Source of the DNA: Bacteroidaceae bacterium
GTDB taxonomy: Bacteria > Bacteroidota > Bacteroidia > Bacteroidales > Bacteroidaceae
Length of the DNA: 43,004 nt
Assembly (NCBI GenBank): GCA_024684455.1
Contig: JAIKWU010000041.1
Span: forward strand, 1-43,004
Reading direction: 5' to 3'
Notes under the pieces: generated by a model
Told to the model about the DNA's origin: nothing
The model's input: the letters and a program-made list of their open reading frames with translations, nothing else
The model's database searches: none
In this document: positions 6,351 to 15,267 of the stretch, piece by piece
How the letters are laid out: each line of letters begins with the position of its first letter
Numbering within the stretch: position 1 is the first letter of the stretch
Position numbers and translations under genes: made by a program

Positions 6351-8696
6351 TTATTTACCACGCCCCTTTCGACCCTTCTTCTGTGGCATCATCTCGAAGA
6401 AGCGCTTCTGCGGCTCGGCAGCAGGTGCGTGTTGGCCCACCTTACGGATAAAGTCGAAGTCGAGTTGCTTGCGAAGCAGGTTGGCTTTGGCGACACGGAT
6501 GATGATGTGGTCGCCCAGTGTGAAGCGGTGATGGCTGCTACGCCCGACAAGGCAGAAGTTGCGCTCGTCGAAGTCGAACGGCTCCGTTCCGAGGAAATGC
6601 ACGTTGATGAATCCCTCGATGTGATTTTCGACAATTTCGGCATAAAGTCCCATGTCGGTCATGCCCGTGACCTTCGCCTCGTATTCCTGACCAATTTTGT
6701 CGGCCATGAATTCCACCTGCTTGTACTTGATGCTGGCACGTTCGGCCTGTGCAGCAAGTTGTTCCATGTCAGAAGAGTGTTCGCAGAGCGATTCGTACTT
6801 CTTCTGACTGGCACCCTTGGCCCCTTGCGCATAGCGTGTGAGCAGGCGGTGAACCATAAGGTCGGGATAGCGACGGATGGGGGAGGTGAAGTGGGTGTAG
6901 TAGTCGAAGGCGAGACCGTAGTGACCGATGTTCACAGTACTATACTTTGCTTTCATCATCGCACGGAGCGTTACGGTTTCGACCAACTCTTCGATGTTCT
7001 GTCCCTTCACGTCGTGCAGCAGACGGTTGATGCTCTTCGCCACATCTTTCTTCGAACCTTGCGTACGGAGCGTCATGCCGAAACGTGCGACGTATTTACC
7101 GAGGTTTTCCAGTTTTCCAGGGTCGGGCACATCATGTATGCGATAGGGCAGTGTCTTGGGTTTCTCGGTGTGTTTGTCCACCTTGCCGACACTTTCTGCC
7201 ACAGTCCGGTTTGCCAGCAGCATGAACTCCTCGATGAGTTTGTTGGCATCCTTCGAACGCTTGAAATAGACGCTGAGCGGACGGCCTTTGTCGTCGGTCA
7301 CAAAGCGCACTTCTTCACGGTCAAAGTCGATGGCGCCGTGCTTCATGCGGGCTTCGCGCAGTTGTTTCGCCATGCGGTTCAGCATGACCAGTTCGTCGCG
7401 GAAGTCCTCTGTTGGCCGTGGGACACTGATGGCACCTGCATCCTCCGTCGGTTGCTGTGGGGGCGTGGGGTTCTTAAGATCCTCGTCCGAAGCCTCGCCG
7501 AGTTGCTCCAGCAAGTACTGCACCTCTTCGTAGGCAAAGCGTCGGTCGCTGCGAATGACCGTGTGGACAATGCGATGGGACATAACGTCGGCCTGCTCGT
7601 TCATTTCGAAAACGACGCTGAAGCACAGTTTCTCTTCGTCAGGTCGAAGCGAGCAGATGAAGTTGCACAGTCGTTCGGGCAGCATGGGGACGGTACGATC
7701 AACGAGATAGACGCTCGTGGCCCGCTGCTGGGCTTCGCGGTCGATGACGCTGCCTTCGAGCACATAGTGGGACACATCGGCAATGTGGACGCCCACTTCC
7801 CAGACGCCGTCCTTGATGCGGCGCATCGACAGTGCATCATCGAAGTCCTTGGCGTCGCGCGGATCGATGGTGAAGGTGGTGACGTCGCGGAAATCTTCTC
7901 GCTGTGCGATTTCCTCGGTGGTAATGCCAGGGTCAAGTCGTTCGGCGGCGGCTTCGACTTGAGCGGGATACTTGTATGGCAGGCCGAATTCAGCCAGTAT
8001 GGCGTGCATTTCTGTGTTGTTGTCGCCACTCGGTCCAAGCACGTCAACGACTTCGCCGTATGGATTGCGTGCCCGTTCGGGCCAGGCCGTCACCCGTACC
8101 AGTGCCTTGTCGCCGTCGTGTCCGCCCTTCAGACGTTCCTTCGGAATGAAGATGTCGTGGGGCAGCGAACCGTCGGGCGAGGTGAGGAAAGCCGCGTGGT
8201 CGTTCACCTGAAGGGTGCCGATGAAGGGTTTGTCCGCACGTTCGACGATTTCGATGACCTGTCCGTGCAGTTTGTTGCTGTCGCGTCGTTTGGCAAAGAG
8301 ACTGACCCGCACACGGTCGCCAGGCAGGGCGTGCATCGTGTCGTCGTCATAGACGCTCACACTCACTCCGTCGGGCAAATCGACATAGTTTCGACCGCTC
8401 TGTGTGCGGGTAAAGACACCTTCCACAGTCTGTGCATGTCCGTTGAAACTGATTTCGCCCTCGTCGTTCTGTACGAGATTGTCTGCCTTGAGCATTTCGT
8501 TCAGAACATCGACACACAGCATCTTGAGTGGATGTGTTGTGAATTTGAGCAGTTTGAACAGTGTACGCAGTGAGTAGTATTGTCCTGGGTGACTGCTGAG
8601 GTATTGCACAACGATTTCGTACACGTCCTTCTTCGTCAAGCCTCGGCGTATGCCTTTGCTGCTTGACTTTTTCTCAGTTTTCTTCGACTTTGCCAT
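6351..8696 (-). CDS. rnr: Ribonuclease R (RNB family 3'-5' exoribonuclease)
   Basis: A 781-residue protein from the ATG at 8696 (starts MAKSKKTEKK). The longer reading from 8750 would begin upstream of the promoter at 8726-8755, so it was not used. Order of parts: a basic N-terminal tail; a winged-helix region (VYEIVVQYLSSHPGQYYSLRT onward); cold-shock domains; the RNB catalytic domain with DPRDAKDFDDAL at about 275-287, carrying the metal-binding aspartates; then an S1 domain (EAKVTGMTDMGLYAEI) and a Lys/Arg-rich end. It degrades structured RNA and helps in RNA quality control. An acidic, Pro-rich loop (NPTPPQQPTED) in the middle of RNB is longer than expected. Transcription converges with the small-protein locus. 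Confidence 0.95.
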   Translation of the reverse strand: MAKSKKTEKKSSSKGIRRGLTKKDVYEIVVQYLSSHPGQYYSLRTLFKLLKFTTHPLKMLCVDVLNEMLKADNLVQNDEGEISFNGHAQTVEGVFTRTQSGRNYVDLPDGVSVSVYDDDTMHALPGDRVRVSLFAKRRDSNKLHGQVIEIVERADKPFIGTLQVNDHAAFLTSPDGSLPHDIFIPKERLKGGHDGDKALVRVTAWPERARNPYGEVVDVLGPSGDNNTEMHAILAEFGLPYKYPAQVEAAAERLDPGITTEEIAQREDFRDVTTFTIDPRDAKDFDDALSMRRIKDGVWEVGVHIADVSHYVLEGSVIDREAQQRATSVYLVDRTVPMLPERLCNFICSLRPDEEKLCFSVVFEMNEQADVMSHRIVHTVIRSDRRFAYEEVQYLLEQLGEASDEDLKNPTPPQQPTEDAGAISVPRPTEDFRDELVMLNRMAKQLREARMKHGAIDFDREEVRFVTDDKGRPLSVYFKRSKDANKLIEEFMLLANRTVAESVGKVDKHTEKPKTLPYRIHDVPDPGKLENLGKYVARFGMTLRTQGSKKDVAKSINRLLHDVKGQNIEELVETVTLRAMMKAKYSTVNIGHYGLAFDYYTHFTSPIRRYPDLMVHRLLTRYAQGAKGASQKKYESLCEHSSDMEQLAAQAERASIKYKQVEFMADKIGQEYEAKVTGMTDMGLYAEIVENHIEGFINVHFLGTEPFDFDERNFCLVGRSSHHRFTLGDHIIIRVAKANLLRKQLDFDFIRKVGQHAPAAEPQKRFFEMMPQKKGRKGRGK

Positions 8697-8725
8697 AGTG
8701 TTTGTCAGATTGGTGTCTTTTGGCG

Positions 8726-8755
8726 CAAAGATACAAATAAGTCGGCGCATTGCAA
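8726..8755 (-). promoter_or_regulatory. Promoter of rnr
   Basis: On the minus strand TTG (8755-8753), a 19-bp spacer and TATCTTTG (8733-8726). The start falls near 8719, so the leader is about 20 nt, which decides the rnr start codon. Confidence 0.7.
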
Positions 8756-8852
8756 AACGAAAGGCGAAGTTTTTTTCTAACTCTTAACAACGGATGACAC
8801 GGATGTCACGGATTATTTTAACTTTTAATTTTTAACTTTTAATTTAATGTCG

Positions 8853-8860
8853 TACCTTTG
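8853..8860 (+). promoter_or_regulatory. -7 element of the corrin-ring operon
   Basis: TACCTTTG at 8853-8860; transcription would begin near 8867, only 16 nt before the ATG at 8883. The leader is therefore too short for a cobalamin riboswitch. No clear -33 TTG is visible in the AT-rich stretch upstream. Confidence 0.6.
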
Positions 8861-8882
8861 CAAGCACATTGAAAGAGAGCGC

Positions 8883-10292
8883 ATGAGGAAAATCATTGTT
8901 GCAGGGCTCGGACCTGGCAGTCGCGCTGACATGACCGATGCGGTGGCGACGGCACTGGGTGAGGCCGATATTGTGGTCGGCTACAAGTATTATTTTCAGT
9001 TTGTACAGCCGTTTCTGAAAGATGGTGCAGCGTGTGTCGATACAGGCATGAAGCGTGAGATTGACCGTGCGGAACAGGCTTTCCAACTCGCCGAGGAGGG
9101 CCGTACCGTTGTGGTGATTTCGTCGGGCGATGCCGGCATCTATGGCATGGCACCACTGGTATGGGAGATGAAGTTGAGGCGTGGCAGCGATGTCGAGGTC
9201 GTGGTCTTACCTGGCATTTCCGCTTTTCAGAAGGCGGCATCGCTGCTTGGCGCACCCATCGGTCACGACCTCTGCCTCATTTCGCTCAGCGACTTGCTGA
9301 CACCGTGGGAACGCATCGAACTTCGCATCCACGCGGCAGCCGTTGGCGACTTTGTCACGGCTGTCTATAATCCACGCAGTCACGGACGCTACTGGCAACT
9401 CAGCCGCCTTCGTGAAGTGTTCCTGCAGGAGGGGCGTAGTGCCGACACGCCTGTGGGACTTGTCCGACAGGCTGGACGTGAGGACGAAACGGTCCAGTTG
9501 ACCACGTTGAGCGACCTCGATGTCGAGGCCGTCGATATGTTCACAGTCGTCATCATCGGCAATTCGCAGAGTTACATGCGGGACGGCAAGATGATTACCC
9601 CACGCGGCTATTATACGCTGGATGATGAGGTAGGCGACAGCGTCAAGCCTGGTCAGCAAATCATGATGGAGTCGTTCCGTACCATCCGCAGCGAACTTTG
9701 CCGCCACGACTATCCCATCGACCATCTATGGGCACTGCTCCATGCCATCCACACCACTGCCGACTTCGAGATGGAGGACATCCTCTACACCGACACGAAT
9801 GCCGTAAGTACATTATATAATAAGGTAAAGACGGGTAAACTCCGCACCATCGTGACCGACGTGACGATGGCTGCCAGTGGCATCCGCAAAGGTGCCTTGC
9901 AGCGCCTGGGCGTCGAAGTGAAATGCTACCTGAGTGACCCTCGCGTGGCCGACATGGCAGCACAACAAGGCATCACGCGTACACAGGCAGGCATCCGTCT
10001 GGCTGTCGCCGAGCATCCCGATGCACTCTATGTCTTCGGCAATGCCCCGACGGCGCTGATGGAACTGTGCGACCTCATGCGCAAAGGCACGGCTCACCCT
10101 GCCGGCATCGTCGCTGCACCCGTCGGCTTTGTCCACGTGAAAGAATCGAAATACATGGTAAAAACCTTTACGGACGTGCCCAAAATCATCGTCGAAGGAC
10201 GCAAGGGCGGCAGCAACGTCGCTGCCACGCTCTGCAATGCCATCCTCTGCTTCGACGATGCTGAGGCACTCCGCCCAGGACGCGACTTATGA
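8883..10292 (+). CDS. cbiH/cbiC: Fused precorrin-3B C17-methyltransferase / precorrin-8X methylmutase (CbiH-CbiC)
   Basis: A 469-residue two-domain enzyme of the corrin ring pathway. Residues 1 to about 250 are a SAM-dependent tetrapyrrole methylase: IIVAGLGPG at the N-terminus, SSGDAGIYGMA and VVVLPGISAFQ. It methylates C17 and contracts the ring. Residues from about 265 on are the methylmutase that moves the methyl from C11 to C12, with HTTADFE carrying the catalytic His and TDVTMAASGI further on. The ATG at 8883 is chosen because the frame-open ATG at 8847 overlaps the promoter and the GLGPG motif normally lies near the N-terminus; AAAGAGAG precedes it. The next gene overlaps by 4 bp (ATGA), so translation is coupled. 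Confidence 0.93.
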   Translation: MRKIIVAGLGPGSRADMTDAVATALGEADIVVGYKYYFQFVQPFLKDGAACVDTGMKREIDRAEQAFQLAEEGRTVVVISSGDAGIYGMAPLVWEMKLRRGSDVEVVVLPGISAFQKAASLLGAPIGHDLCLISLSDLLTPWERIELRIHAAAVGDFVTAVYNPRSHGRYWQLSRLREVFLQEGRSADTPVGLVRQAGREDETVQLTTLSDLDVEAVDMFTVVIIGNSQSYMRDGKMITPRGYYTLDDEVGDSVKPGQQIMMESFRTIRSELCRHDYPIDHLWALLHAIHTTADFEMEDILYTDTNAVSTLYNKVKTGKLRTIVTDVTMAASGIRKGALQRLGVEVKCYLSDPRVADMAAQQGITRTQAGIRLAVAEHPDALYVFGNAPTALMELCDLMRKGTAHPAGIVAAPVGFVHVKESKYMVKTFTDVPKIIVEGRKGGSNVAATLCNAILCFDDAEALRPGRDL

Positions 10293-11494
10293 AGTTCTAC
10301 GTTATTGGAATTACAGACCACCCGCAGCCATGGTTTCCGCCCGAAGTGGAGGAACTGATATGCCACGGACGCATCTTTTCAGGCGGACGTCGTCACCATG
10401 ACATTATGGCCTCCCGACTGCCGAAAGGAGCCGTGTGGATAGACATTGCCGTGCCACTTGATGCGGTGTTTGAGCAGTATCAGACTCACCACGAAATCAT
10501 CGTCTTTGCGTCGGGCGACCCGCTTTTCTTCGGTTTTGCCAACACGCTGCAACGCCGTCTGCCCGAGGCCGAACTGCAGGTGTTCCCTGCGCCCAATTCC
10601 CTACAAATGCTGGCATATCGCTGCCTGATTCCTTACGACGACATGCACATCGTGTCGCTAACGGGCCGTCCGTGGCACGAACTGGACCGTGCGCTGATGG
10701 AGCATACTGCGAAAATCGGCGTGCTGACTGACCGCCAGCACACGCCGACGACCATAGCGCAGCGGTTGATGGACTACGGCTACACGGACTACACGATGTG
10801 GGTGGGCGAGCATCTTGGCAATCCTCAGCAAGAACGTGTCGTAAGTCTCTCGCTCAAAGAAGCGGCCGCTGCGACGTTCGACTTGCCCAATTGCTTGATT
10901 CTGTGGTCAAAACACCCCCTGCCGCCACGCCGCATGGGCATTCCCGACGCTGAGTTTGAACTGCTCGACGGCCGTGAACGCATGATTACGAAGATGCCCA
11001 TCCGCCTGCTTTCGCTCCAAGCACTCGAACTGCCGCGACGCACCGTGTTCTGGGACGTGGGCTTCTGCACGGGCAGTGTGTCCATCGAGGCAGCCCTGCA
11101 GTTTCCGCACCTGCACATTCATTCGTTTGAAGTGCGCGAGGAGGGGCGTCGCCTCATGGACGTGAATTCGCGCCGTTTCGGAGCCGTCGGCATCGAAGTG
11201 AGCATCGGCGACTTCCTCGACAAGGATCTCTCTGCGCTGCCCCGTCCCGACGCTGTCTTCATCGGCGGACATGGCGGTCGTCTGAAGGAGATGATGGCAA
11301 AAATCAGCAAGGTGCTCACCGTCGGTGGCTGCATTGTCATGAACAGCGTGACGGAGCAGAGCCGGCACGACTTTGAAACCGCCTGCGACGCGTTGCACCT
11401 GCAGTTCCATGCCCCTGTACATGTCGCGCTCAACGACTACAATCCGATTGACATTCTGAAGGCTGAAAAAACTACCTCCAAGTGCTTGGCGTAA
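10289..11494 (+). CDS. cbiE/cbiT: Fused precorrin-6Y methyltransferase/decarboxylase (CbiE-CbiT, CobL type)
   Basis: A 401-residue protein. The N-terminal ~205 residues are the CbiE methylase (starts MKFYVIGITD; ASGDPLFFGFA; LTGRPWHELD), which methylates C5. The C-terminal part is CbiT, a class I methyltransferase with WDVGFCTGSVS at about 254-264 as the SAM site; it methylates C15 and removes the C12 acetate carboxyl. The same fusion is CobL in aerobic producers. Overlap with the upstream gene is ATGA. The last codons and the stop lie inside a CCAAGTGCTTGG-type repeat, so the final residues (TTSKCLA) probably come from the repeat rather than the ancestral protein. Confidence 0.93.
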   Translation: MKFYVIGITDHPQPWFPPEVEELICHGRIFSGGRRHHDIMASRLPKGAVWIDIAVPLDAVFEQYQTHHEIIVFASGDPLFFGFANTLQRRLPEAELQVFPAPNSLQMLAYRCLIPYDDMHIVSLTGRPWHELDRALMEHTAKIGVLTDRQHTPTTIAQRLMDYGYTDYTMWVGEHLGNPQQERVVSLSLKEAAAATFDLPNCLILWSKHPLPPRRMGIPDAEFELLDGRERMITKMPIRLLSLQALELPRRTVFWDVGFCTGSVSIEAALQFPHLHIHSFEVREEGRRLMDVNSRRFGAVGIEVSIGDFLDKDLSALPRPDAVFIGGHGGRLKEMMAKISKVLTVGGCIVMNSVTEQSRHDFETACDALHLQFHAPVHVALNDYNPIDILKAEKTTSKCLA

Positions 11495-11554
11495 TCACGC
11501 CAAGTGCTTAGCGTGACAACGCCAAGTGCTTAGCGTGTTTTTTCCAAGCACTTG
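11478..11554 (+). repeat. Cluster of four CCAAGTGCTTGG-type near-palindromes
   Basis: Copies at 11478-11492, 11497-11515, 11519-11537 and, in reverse orientation, 11544-11554. The consensus is (A)CGCCAAGTGCTTAGCGT. The first copy contains the stop codon of cbiE/cbiT (11492-11494). A T6 run precedes the last copy, so the set could act as a terminator or an mRNA end. Confidence 0.85.
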
Positions 11555-11580
11555 CTCTTATCTGTAAACTGAGAACCAAA

Positions 11581-13362
11581 ATGATGAAAACAGCAGTTGT
11601 ACAAGTGACGGAAGCCGGCAGCGACATTGCCCGCGTGGTGTGTCAGGAAACGGGTGGCACAGTCATTCCCCGTGCCGACCTCGGAACGCATTGGCCAGAG
11701 GTCGGTTCCGTCGTGTTCATCGGTGCGATGGGCATCTGTGTCCGCACCATCGCGCCTTATCTCACGGACAAGCATACCGACCCCGCCGTCGTGTGCATCG
11801 ACTCGGCTGGCCGCCATGTCATCCCTGTCGTGTCGGGCCATGTCGGCGGAGCCAACGAACTGGCACAGCGTCTGGCAGCCGCATTGCCTGGTGCCGAGGC
11901 GGTGGTGACGACTCAGAGCGACACGCAAGGTCTGTGGCCGCTCGACACGCTCGCACAGCGTTATGGCTGGACGGCCGAGTTGCAGGGAACGACGATGAAC
12001 GAGGCGATTTTCCGCTTTGTCGGCAAAGAGTCAGTGGCGCTGCTGCTCGAGACGTGCGATGCAGGGAGTGATTATCTGCAGCGCACCTGTCCCCCACACG
12101 TCCGCTGCATCACTTCGGAGAACGATGTGGATACAGCGCACGACCGCCTGCTCATCGCGGTTTCTCCACGCCGTTTTCACAGCGATCTCCCTGTGCTGCA
12201 ATATATTCCCAAGACACTTTGTGTGGGCATCGGACTGGCACATCAGGCTGAACCTGCCGCCGACATTCTCCGTCAGATTCAGCAGTGTGTCGAAGCCGCT
12301 GGCTGGCTGTGGCAGGCAGTGCGTACCTTTGCGACAATAGATGTGAAGTGCGACGAACCCGTCGTCAAACTGCTGCAAAGCAAAGGCTACACCGTCCAGT
12401 TCTACACGGCTGAGCAACTCGCCGCAGTGCCTGTTCCCACGCCCAGCGATGTTGTCGCCAGCCACGTCGGTACGCCGAGCGTCGCTGAAGCAGCAGCCCT
12501 GCTTGCTTCAGAAGGTGGCTCGCTCGTCATGAATAAGAAAAAAGGAGAGAATTATACGGTGGCTGTCTCAACGCTCCCCCTCGTGGGAGTTGGAGGGGGG
12601 CTTGGTCCCTTCATCGAAATTGTCGGCGCAGGTCCAGGCGACCCCGACCTCATCTCCGTGCGTGGCCGTCGGATGCTCGAATGTGCCGACCTGATTCTCT
12701 ACGCAGGCAGTCTGGTGCCACGCGAACTCACGCTGTGTGCCAAACCAGAGGCTGTGGTGCGTTCCTCCGCTTCGATGTCGCTGGAGGCGCAGTGTGCACT
12801 GATGAAGGAATACTACGACCGAGGCTGCTTCATCGTCCGTCTGCATACGGGCGACCCCTGCATCTTCGGTGCCATACAGGAGCAGATGGCCTTCTTCGAC
12901 GCTCACCACATGCGCTACCACATCACCCCAGGCATCTCGTCGTTCCTCGCGGCTGCGGCCGAGTTGCGTTCCCAGTTCACTATACCCGAACGCTGCCAGA
13001 CCATCATCCTGACGCGCGGTGAAGGACGAACACCCATGCCCGAGCGCGAAAAACTCCATCTGCTGGCTCGCAGCCGCTCGACCATGTGTATCTTCCTCAG
13101 TGCCGCCATCGTCGATGACGTGCAGCAGCAACTCCTCGCCGAATATCCGCCTGAGACGCCTGTCGCCGCCTGCTATCATCTGACGTGGCCCGACCAGCGC
13201 ATCTATCGAGGACAACTGAAAGACCTGGCTCGCATCGTCCACGACAATCATCTCACGTTGACGACCATGCTCGTTGTCGGCGATGCGATTGATAACCGCC
13301 AAGGGCTTTCCGAACTCTATTCGGCACACTTTTCACACTTGTTCCGCGAAGCCAGCGAATGA
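11581..13362 (+). CDS. cbiG/cbiF: Fused cobalt-precorrin-5A hydrolase / precorrin-4 C11-methyltransferase (CbiG-CbiF)
   Basis: A 593-residue two-domain protein. Residues 1 to about 320 are CbiG: VVFIGAMGICVR and SGHVGGANELAQ are its signatures, and LCVGIGLAHQAEPA opens the CobE-like portion. CbiG opens the lactone and releases the two-carbon unit during anaerobic ring contraction. Residues from about 345 are the C11 methylase (IVGAGPGDPDLISVRGRR, LYAGSLVP, LTRGEGRTPMPE). The linker LPLVGVGGGLG is encoded by a GC-rich palindrome (12574-12600), so the join seems to have been colonised by a repeat. CbiG marks the pathway as the oxygen-independent, early-cobalt route. The next gene overlaps by ATGA. 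Confidence 0.93.
   Translation: MMKTAVVQVTEAGSDIARVVCQETGGTVIPRADLGTHWPEVGSVVFIGAMGICVRTIAPYLTDKHTDPAVVCIDSAGRHVIPVVSGHVGGANELAQRLAAALPGAEAVVTTQSDTQGLWPLDTLAQRYGWTAELQGTTMNEAIFRFVGKESVALLLETCDAGSDYLQRTCPPHVRCITSENDVDTAHDRLLIAVSPRRFHSDLPVLQYIPKTLCVGIGLAHQAEPAADILRQIQQCVEAAGWLWQAVRTFATIDVKCDEPVVKLLQSKGYTVQFYTAEQLAAVPVPTPSDVVASHVGTPSVAEAAALLASEGGSLVMNKKKGENYTVAVSTLPLVGVGGGLGPFIEIVGAGPGDPDLISVRGRRMLECADLILYAGSLVPRELTLCAKPEAVVRSSASMSLEAQCALMKEYYDRGCFIVRLHTGDPCIFGAIQEQMAFFDAHHMRYHITPGISSFLAAAAELRSQFTIPERCQTIILTRGEGRTPMPEREKLHLLARSRSTMCIFLSAAIVDDVQQQLLAEYPPETPVAACYHLTWPDQRIYRGQLKDLARIVHDNHLTLTTMLVVGDAIDNRQGLSELYSAHFSHLFREASE
12574..12600 (+). repeat. GC-rich palindromic element in the CbiG-CbiF linker
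   Basis: CTCCCCCTCGTGGGAG followed by TTGGAGGGGGG. It matches the element at 14528-14555 in form and is read in frame as part of the interdomain linker. Confidence 0.7.
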
Positions 13363-15200
13363 TACTCCTCTTTGGTGGCACGACCGAGGGACGCAAGGCT
13401 GCAGAGGTGCTCGAAGAGGCTGGCAGCGCGTTCTACTACTCGACGAAAACCGGCGAGCAGGACATTGCCCTGCACCACGGCCAGCGTATCGACGGAGCCA
13501 TGGACGAACAGGCCATGCAGCAGTTTTGCGACGAACACGGCATCCGACTCATCATCGACGCCGCCCATCCCTTTGCACAGCAACTCCACCAGACCATTGC
13601 AGACGTTGCCCAACGGCTCCACCTCACCGTCATCCGCTACGAGCGAATCTTTCCGCCGCGCGACCCGCGCATCCACTGGATTGACCGCTACGAAGAACTG
13701 GCCAGCCTCACCCCCTCCTTCCTCCTTGCTACTACAGGCGTTCAGAGCATTGTCCGTCTGAAGCACCTCGAACAGCAGGGATTCCGCATTATCTACCGAA
13801 TTCTGCCACGAGAGAGTTCGGTGCGTCTGGCCCATGCGCAAGGTGCCACCGACGACCAACTCTGCTACTACGAAGAAGGTGAAGACGAAGTAGAGACTCT
13901 CAAAACCATCCGCCCCGACATCTTGCTTGTCAAGGAGAGTGGGCTTTCAGGCGGATTTGTCGAAAAGACCGAAGCAGCCCTTTCGTTGGGCATACAGGTC
14001 ATTGCCCTCAAGCGTCCACCTGTGCCCGACGGCTTTCACTTGGTCAATGGTCCCCACGGTCTGCGTCGCGCCGTCGAGCGTTTACTTCCCGACTTCTTTC
14101 CCCTGCACAGCGGTCTGACCACAGGCACCTGTGCCACGGCAGCAGCCGTCGCTGCCACCCTTCGTCTGACGAAGGGGCAGACACCCTCCGAAGTGCCCGT
14201 CATTCTGCCTAACGGCGAGACCATCTTTGTTCCTGTCCAATACGGCGACGACTATGCTTTCTGTATCAAGGACGCCGGCGACGACCCCGACGTGACAGAC
14301 GGCATCGAGATAAGGGCAAAGGTAGAGGCACAAGCCCCCCTCCACCTCCCCCGAGGGGGAGTGTTTCCAGCCCATGAAAAGGAAATACTTCCCCTCATGG
14401 GAGAGTTAGTAGGAGTCCTTGCTGGCGAAGGCATCGGCACGATTACGCTACCCGGCTTCGACTACCCCCCAGGTTCGCCGGCCATCAACCGTGTGCCGAG
14501 GGAGATGATAGCGACTAACTTAAAAAACCTCCCCCTCGGGGGAGATGGAGGAGGGCCGTTCACCATCACCCTCTCCGTCCCCAACGGTGCAGCCATAGCC
14601 CGCCGCACGTTCAATCCGCGACTGGGCATCGAAGGCGGCATCAGCATCATTGGCGTGAGCGGCATCACGAAGCCATTTAGCGAAGAGGCATTCATCCAGT
14701 CTATCCGCAAGTGCATGGAAGTGGCAAAAGCCACTGGCTGTGGACATGTCGTCATCAACAGCGGAGCCAAGAGCGAAGCCTTCGTCAAGACACGTTTCCC
14801 AGACCTGCCTGCACCCTGTTTCGTCGAGTACGGCAATTATATAGGCGAGACGCTTCATATCGCAGCCGACCTCGACCTGCCCCGTGTCACCCTCTGTGTG
14901 ATGCTGGGCAAAGCCGTCAAACTTGCCGCCGGCCATCTCGATACCCACAGCCGCCGCACGACGATGGACCGCCCGTTCGTCGCCACGATGCTCGCCGAGG
15001 CAGGATGCAGCGACGACGTCGTCGCTGTCGCCCGCAGCCTCACACTTGCCCGCGAACTCTGGACGCTCCTGCCGTTCGACCGTCTCCATCCGTTTGCACA
15101 GGTAGTCATCGCCCATTGCCACCGTCACTGTGACTCACTTCTGCCCGACGGAACCCTCGACATTCTCCTCATCGACGAGGACGGAAAAATCTACGGCTAA
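13359..15200 (+). CDS. cbiJ/cbiD: Fused precorrin-6A reductase / cobalt-precorrin-5B C1-methyltransferase (CbiJ-CbiD)
   Basis: A 613-residue protein. Residues 1 to about 245 are CbiJ (ILLFGGTTEGR, IIDAAHPFAQQ, LVKESGLSGGF), the NAD(P)H-dependent reductase of precorrin-6A. From about 248 (HSGLTTGTCATAAAVAA) it is CbiD, the C1 methyltransferase of the anaerobic route, with DAGDDPDVTDG, PAINRVPREMI and FNPRLGIEGGISI. Two stretches in CbiD (APLHLPRGGVF and NLPLGGDGGG) do not fit the family and are encoded by GC-rich palindromes in opposite orientation (14335-14362, 14528-14555). Both fall at what should be surface loops. ATGA overlap with the upstream gene; a CCAAGTACTTGG repeat follows the stop at once. 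Confidence 0.93.
   Translation: MILLFGGTTEGRKAAEVLEEAGSAFYYSTKTGEQDIALHHGQRIDGAMDEQAMQQFCDEHGIRLIIDAAHPFAQQLHQTIADVAQRLHLTVIRYERIFPPRDPRIHWIDRYEELASLTPSFLLATTGVQSIVRLKHLEQQGFRIIYRILPRESSVRLAHAQGATDDQLCYYEEGEDEVETLKTIRPDILLVKESGLSGGFVEKTEAALSLGIQVIALKRPPVPDGFHLVNGPHGLRRAVERLLPDFFPLHSGLTTGTCATAAAVAATLRLTKGQTPSEVPVILPNGETIFVPVQYGDDYAFCIKDAGDDPDVTDGIEIRAKVEAQAPLHLPRGGVFPAHEKEILPLMGELVGVLAGEGIGTITLPGFDYPPGSPAINRVPREMIATNLKNLPLGGDGGGPFTITLSVPNGAAIARRTFNPRLGIEGGISIIGVSGITKPFSEEAFIQSIRKCMEVAKATGCGHVVINSGAKSEAFVKTRFPDLPAPCFVEYGNYIGETLHIAADLDLPRVTLCVMLGKAVKLAAGHLDTHSRRTTMDRPFVATMLAEAGCSDDVVAVARSLTLARELWTLLPFDRLHPFAQVVIAHCHRHCDSLLPDGTLDILLIDEDGKIYG
14335..14362 (-). repeat. GC-rich palindromic element in cbiD, copy 1
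   Basis: CCCCCCTCCACCTCCCCCGA and the following GGGGGAG form the reverse orientation of the element at 14528-14555. It encodes APLHLPRGG in frame. Confidence 0.75.
14528..14555 (+). repeat. GC-rich palindromic element in cbiD, copy 2
   Basis: CCTCCCCCTCGGGGGAG then ATGGAGGAGGG. It encodes NLPLGGDGGG in frame, between the MIATN segment and ITLSVPNG of CbiD. Confidence 0.75.
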
Positions 15201-15232
15201 GCGCTTGGCGTTGATTTTTCCAAGTACTTGGA
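15201..15232 (+). repeat. CCAAGTGCTTGG-type repeat directly after cbiD
   Basis: GCGCTTGGCGT begins on the base after the cbiD stop, and CCAAGTACTTGG (15220-15231) follows a T5 run. Same family as 11478-11554 and 25765-25842. Confidence 0.75.
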
Positions 15233-15267
15233 GAGGATAAAAAGAAGGAGTTCCTTGCCGCGCTCCT

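Noticed and set aside
6429..8573. 714-codon open frame on the plus strand opposite rnr
   Set aside because: Antisense shadow of a strongly conserved RNase R; its protein is His/Val/Asp-rich, low in recognisable motifs and has no promoter or ribosome site.
8793..8816. Tandem ACGGATGACACGGATGTCAC sequence before the ring operon
   Set aside because: Short degenerate repeat common in intergenic spacers of this kind; I found no fold or regulator site that would make it a supported feature.
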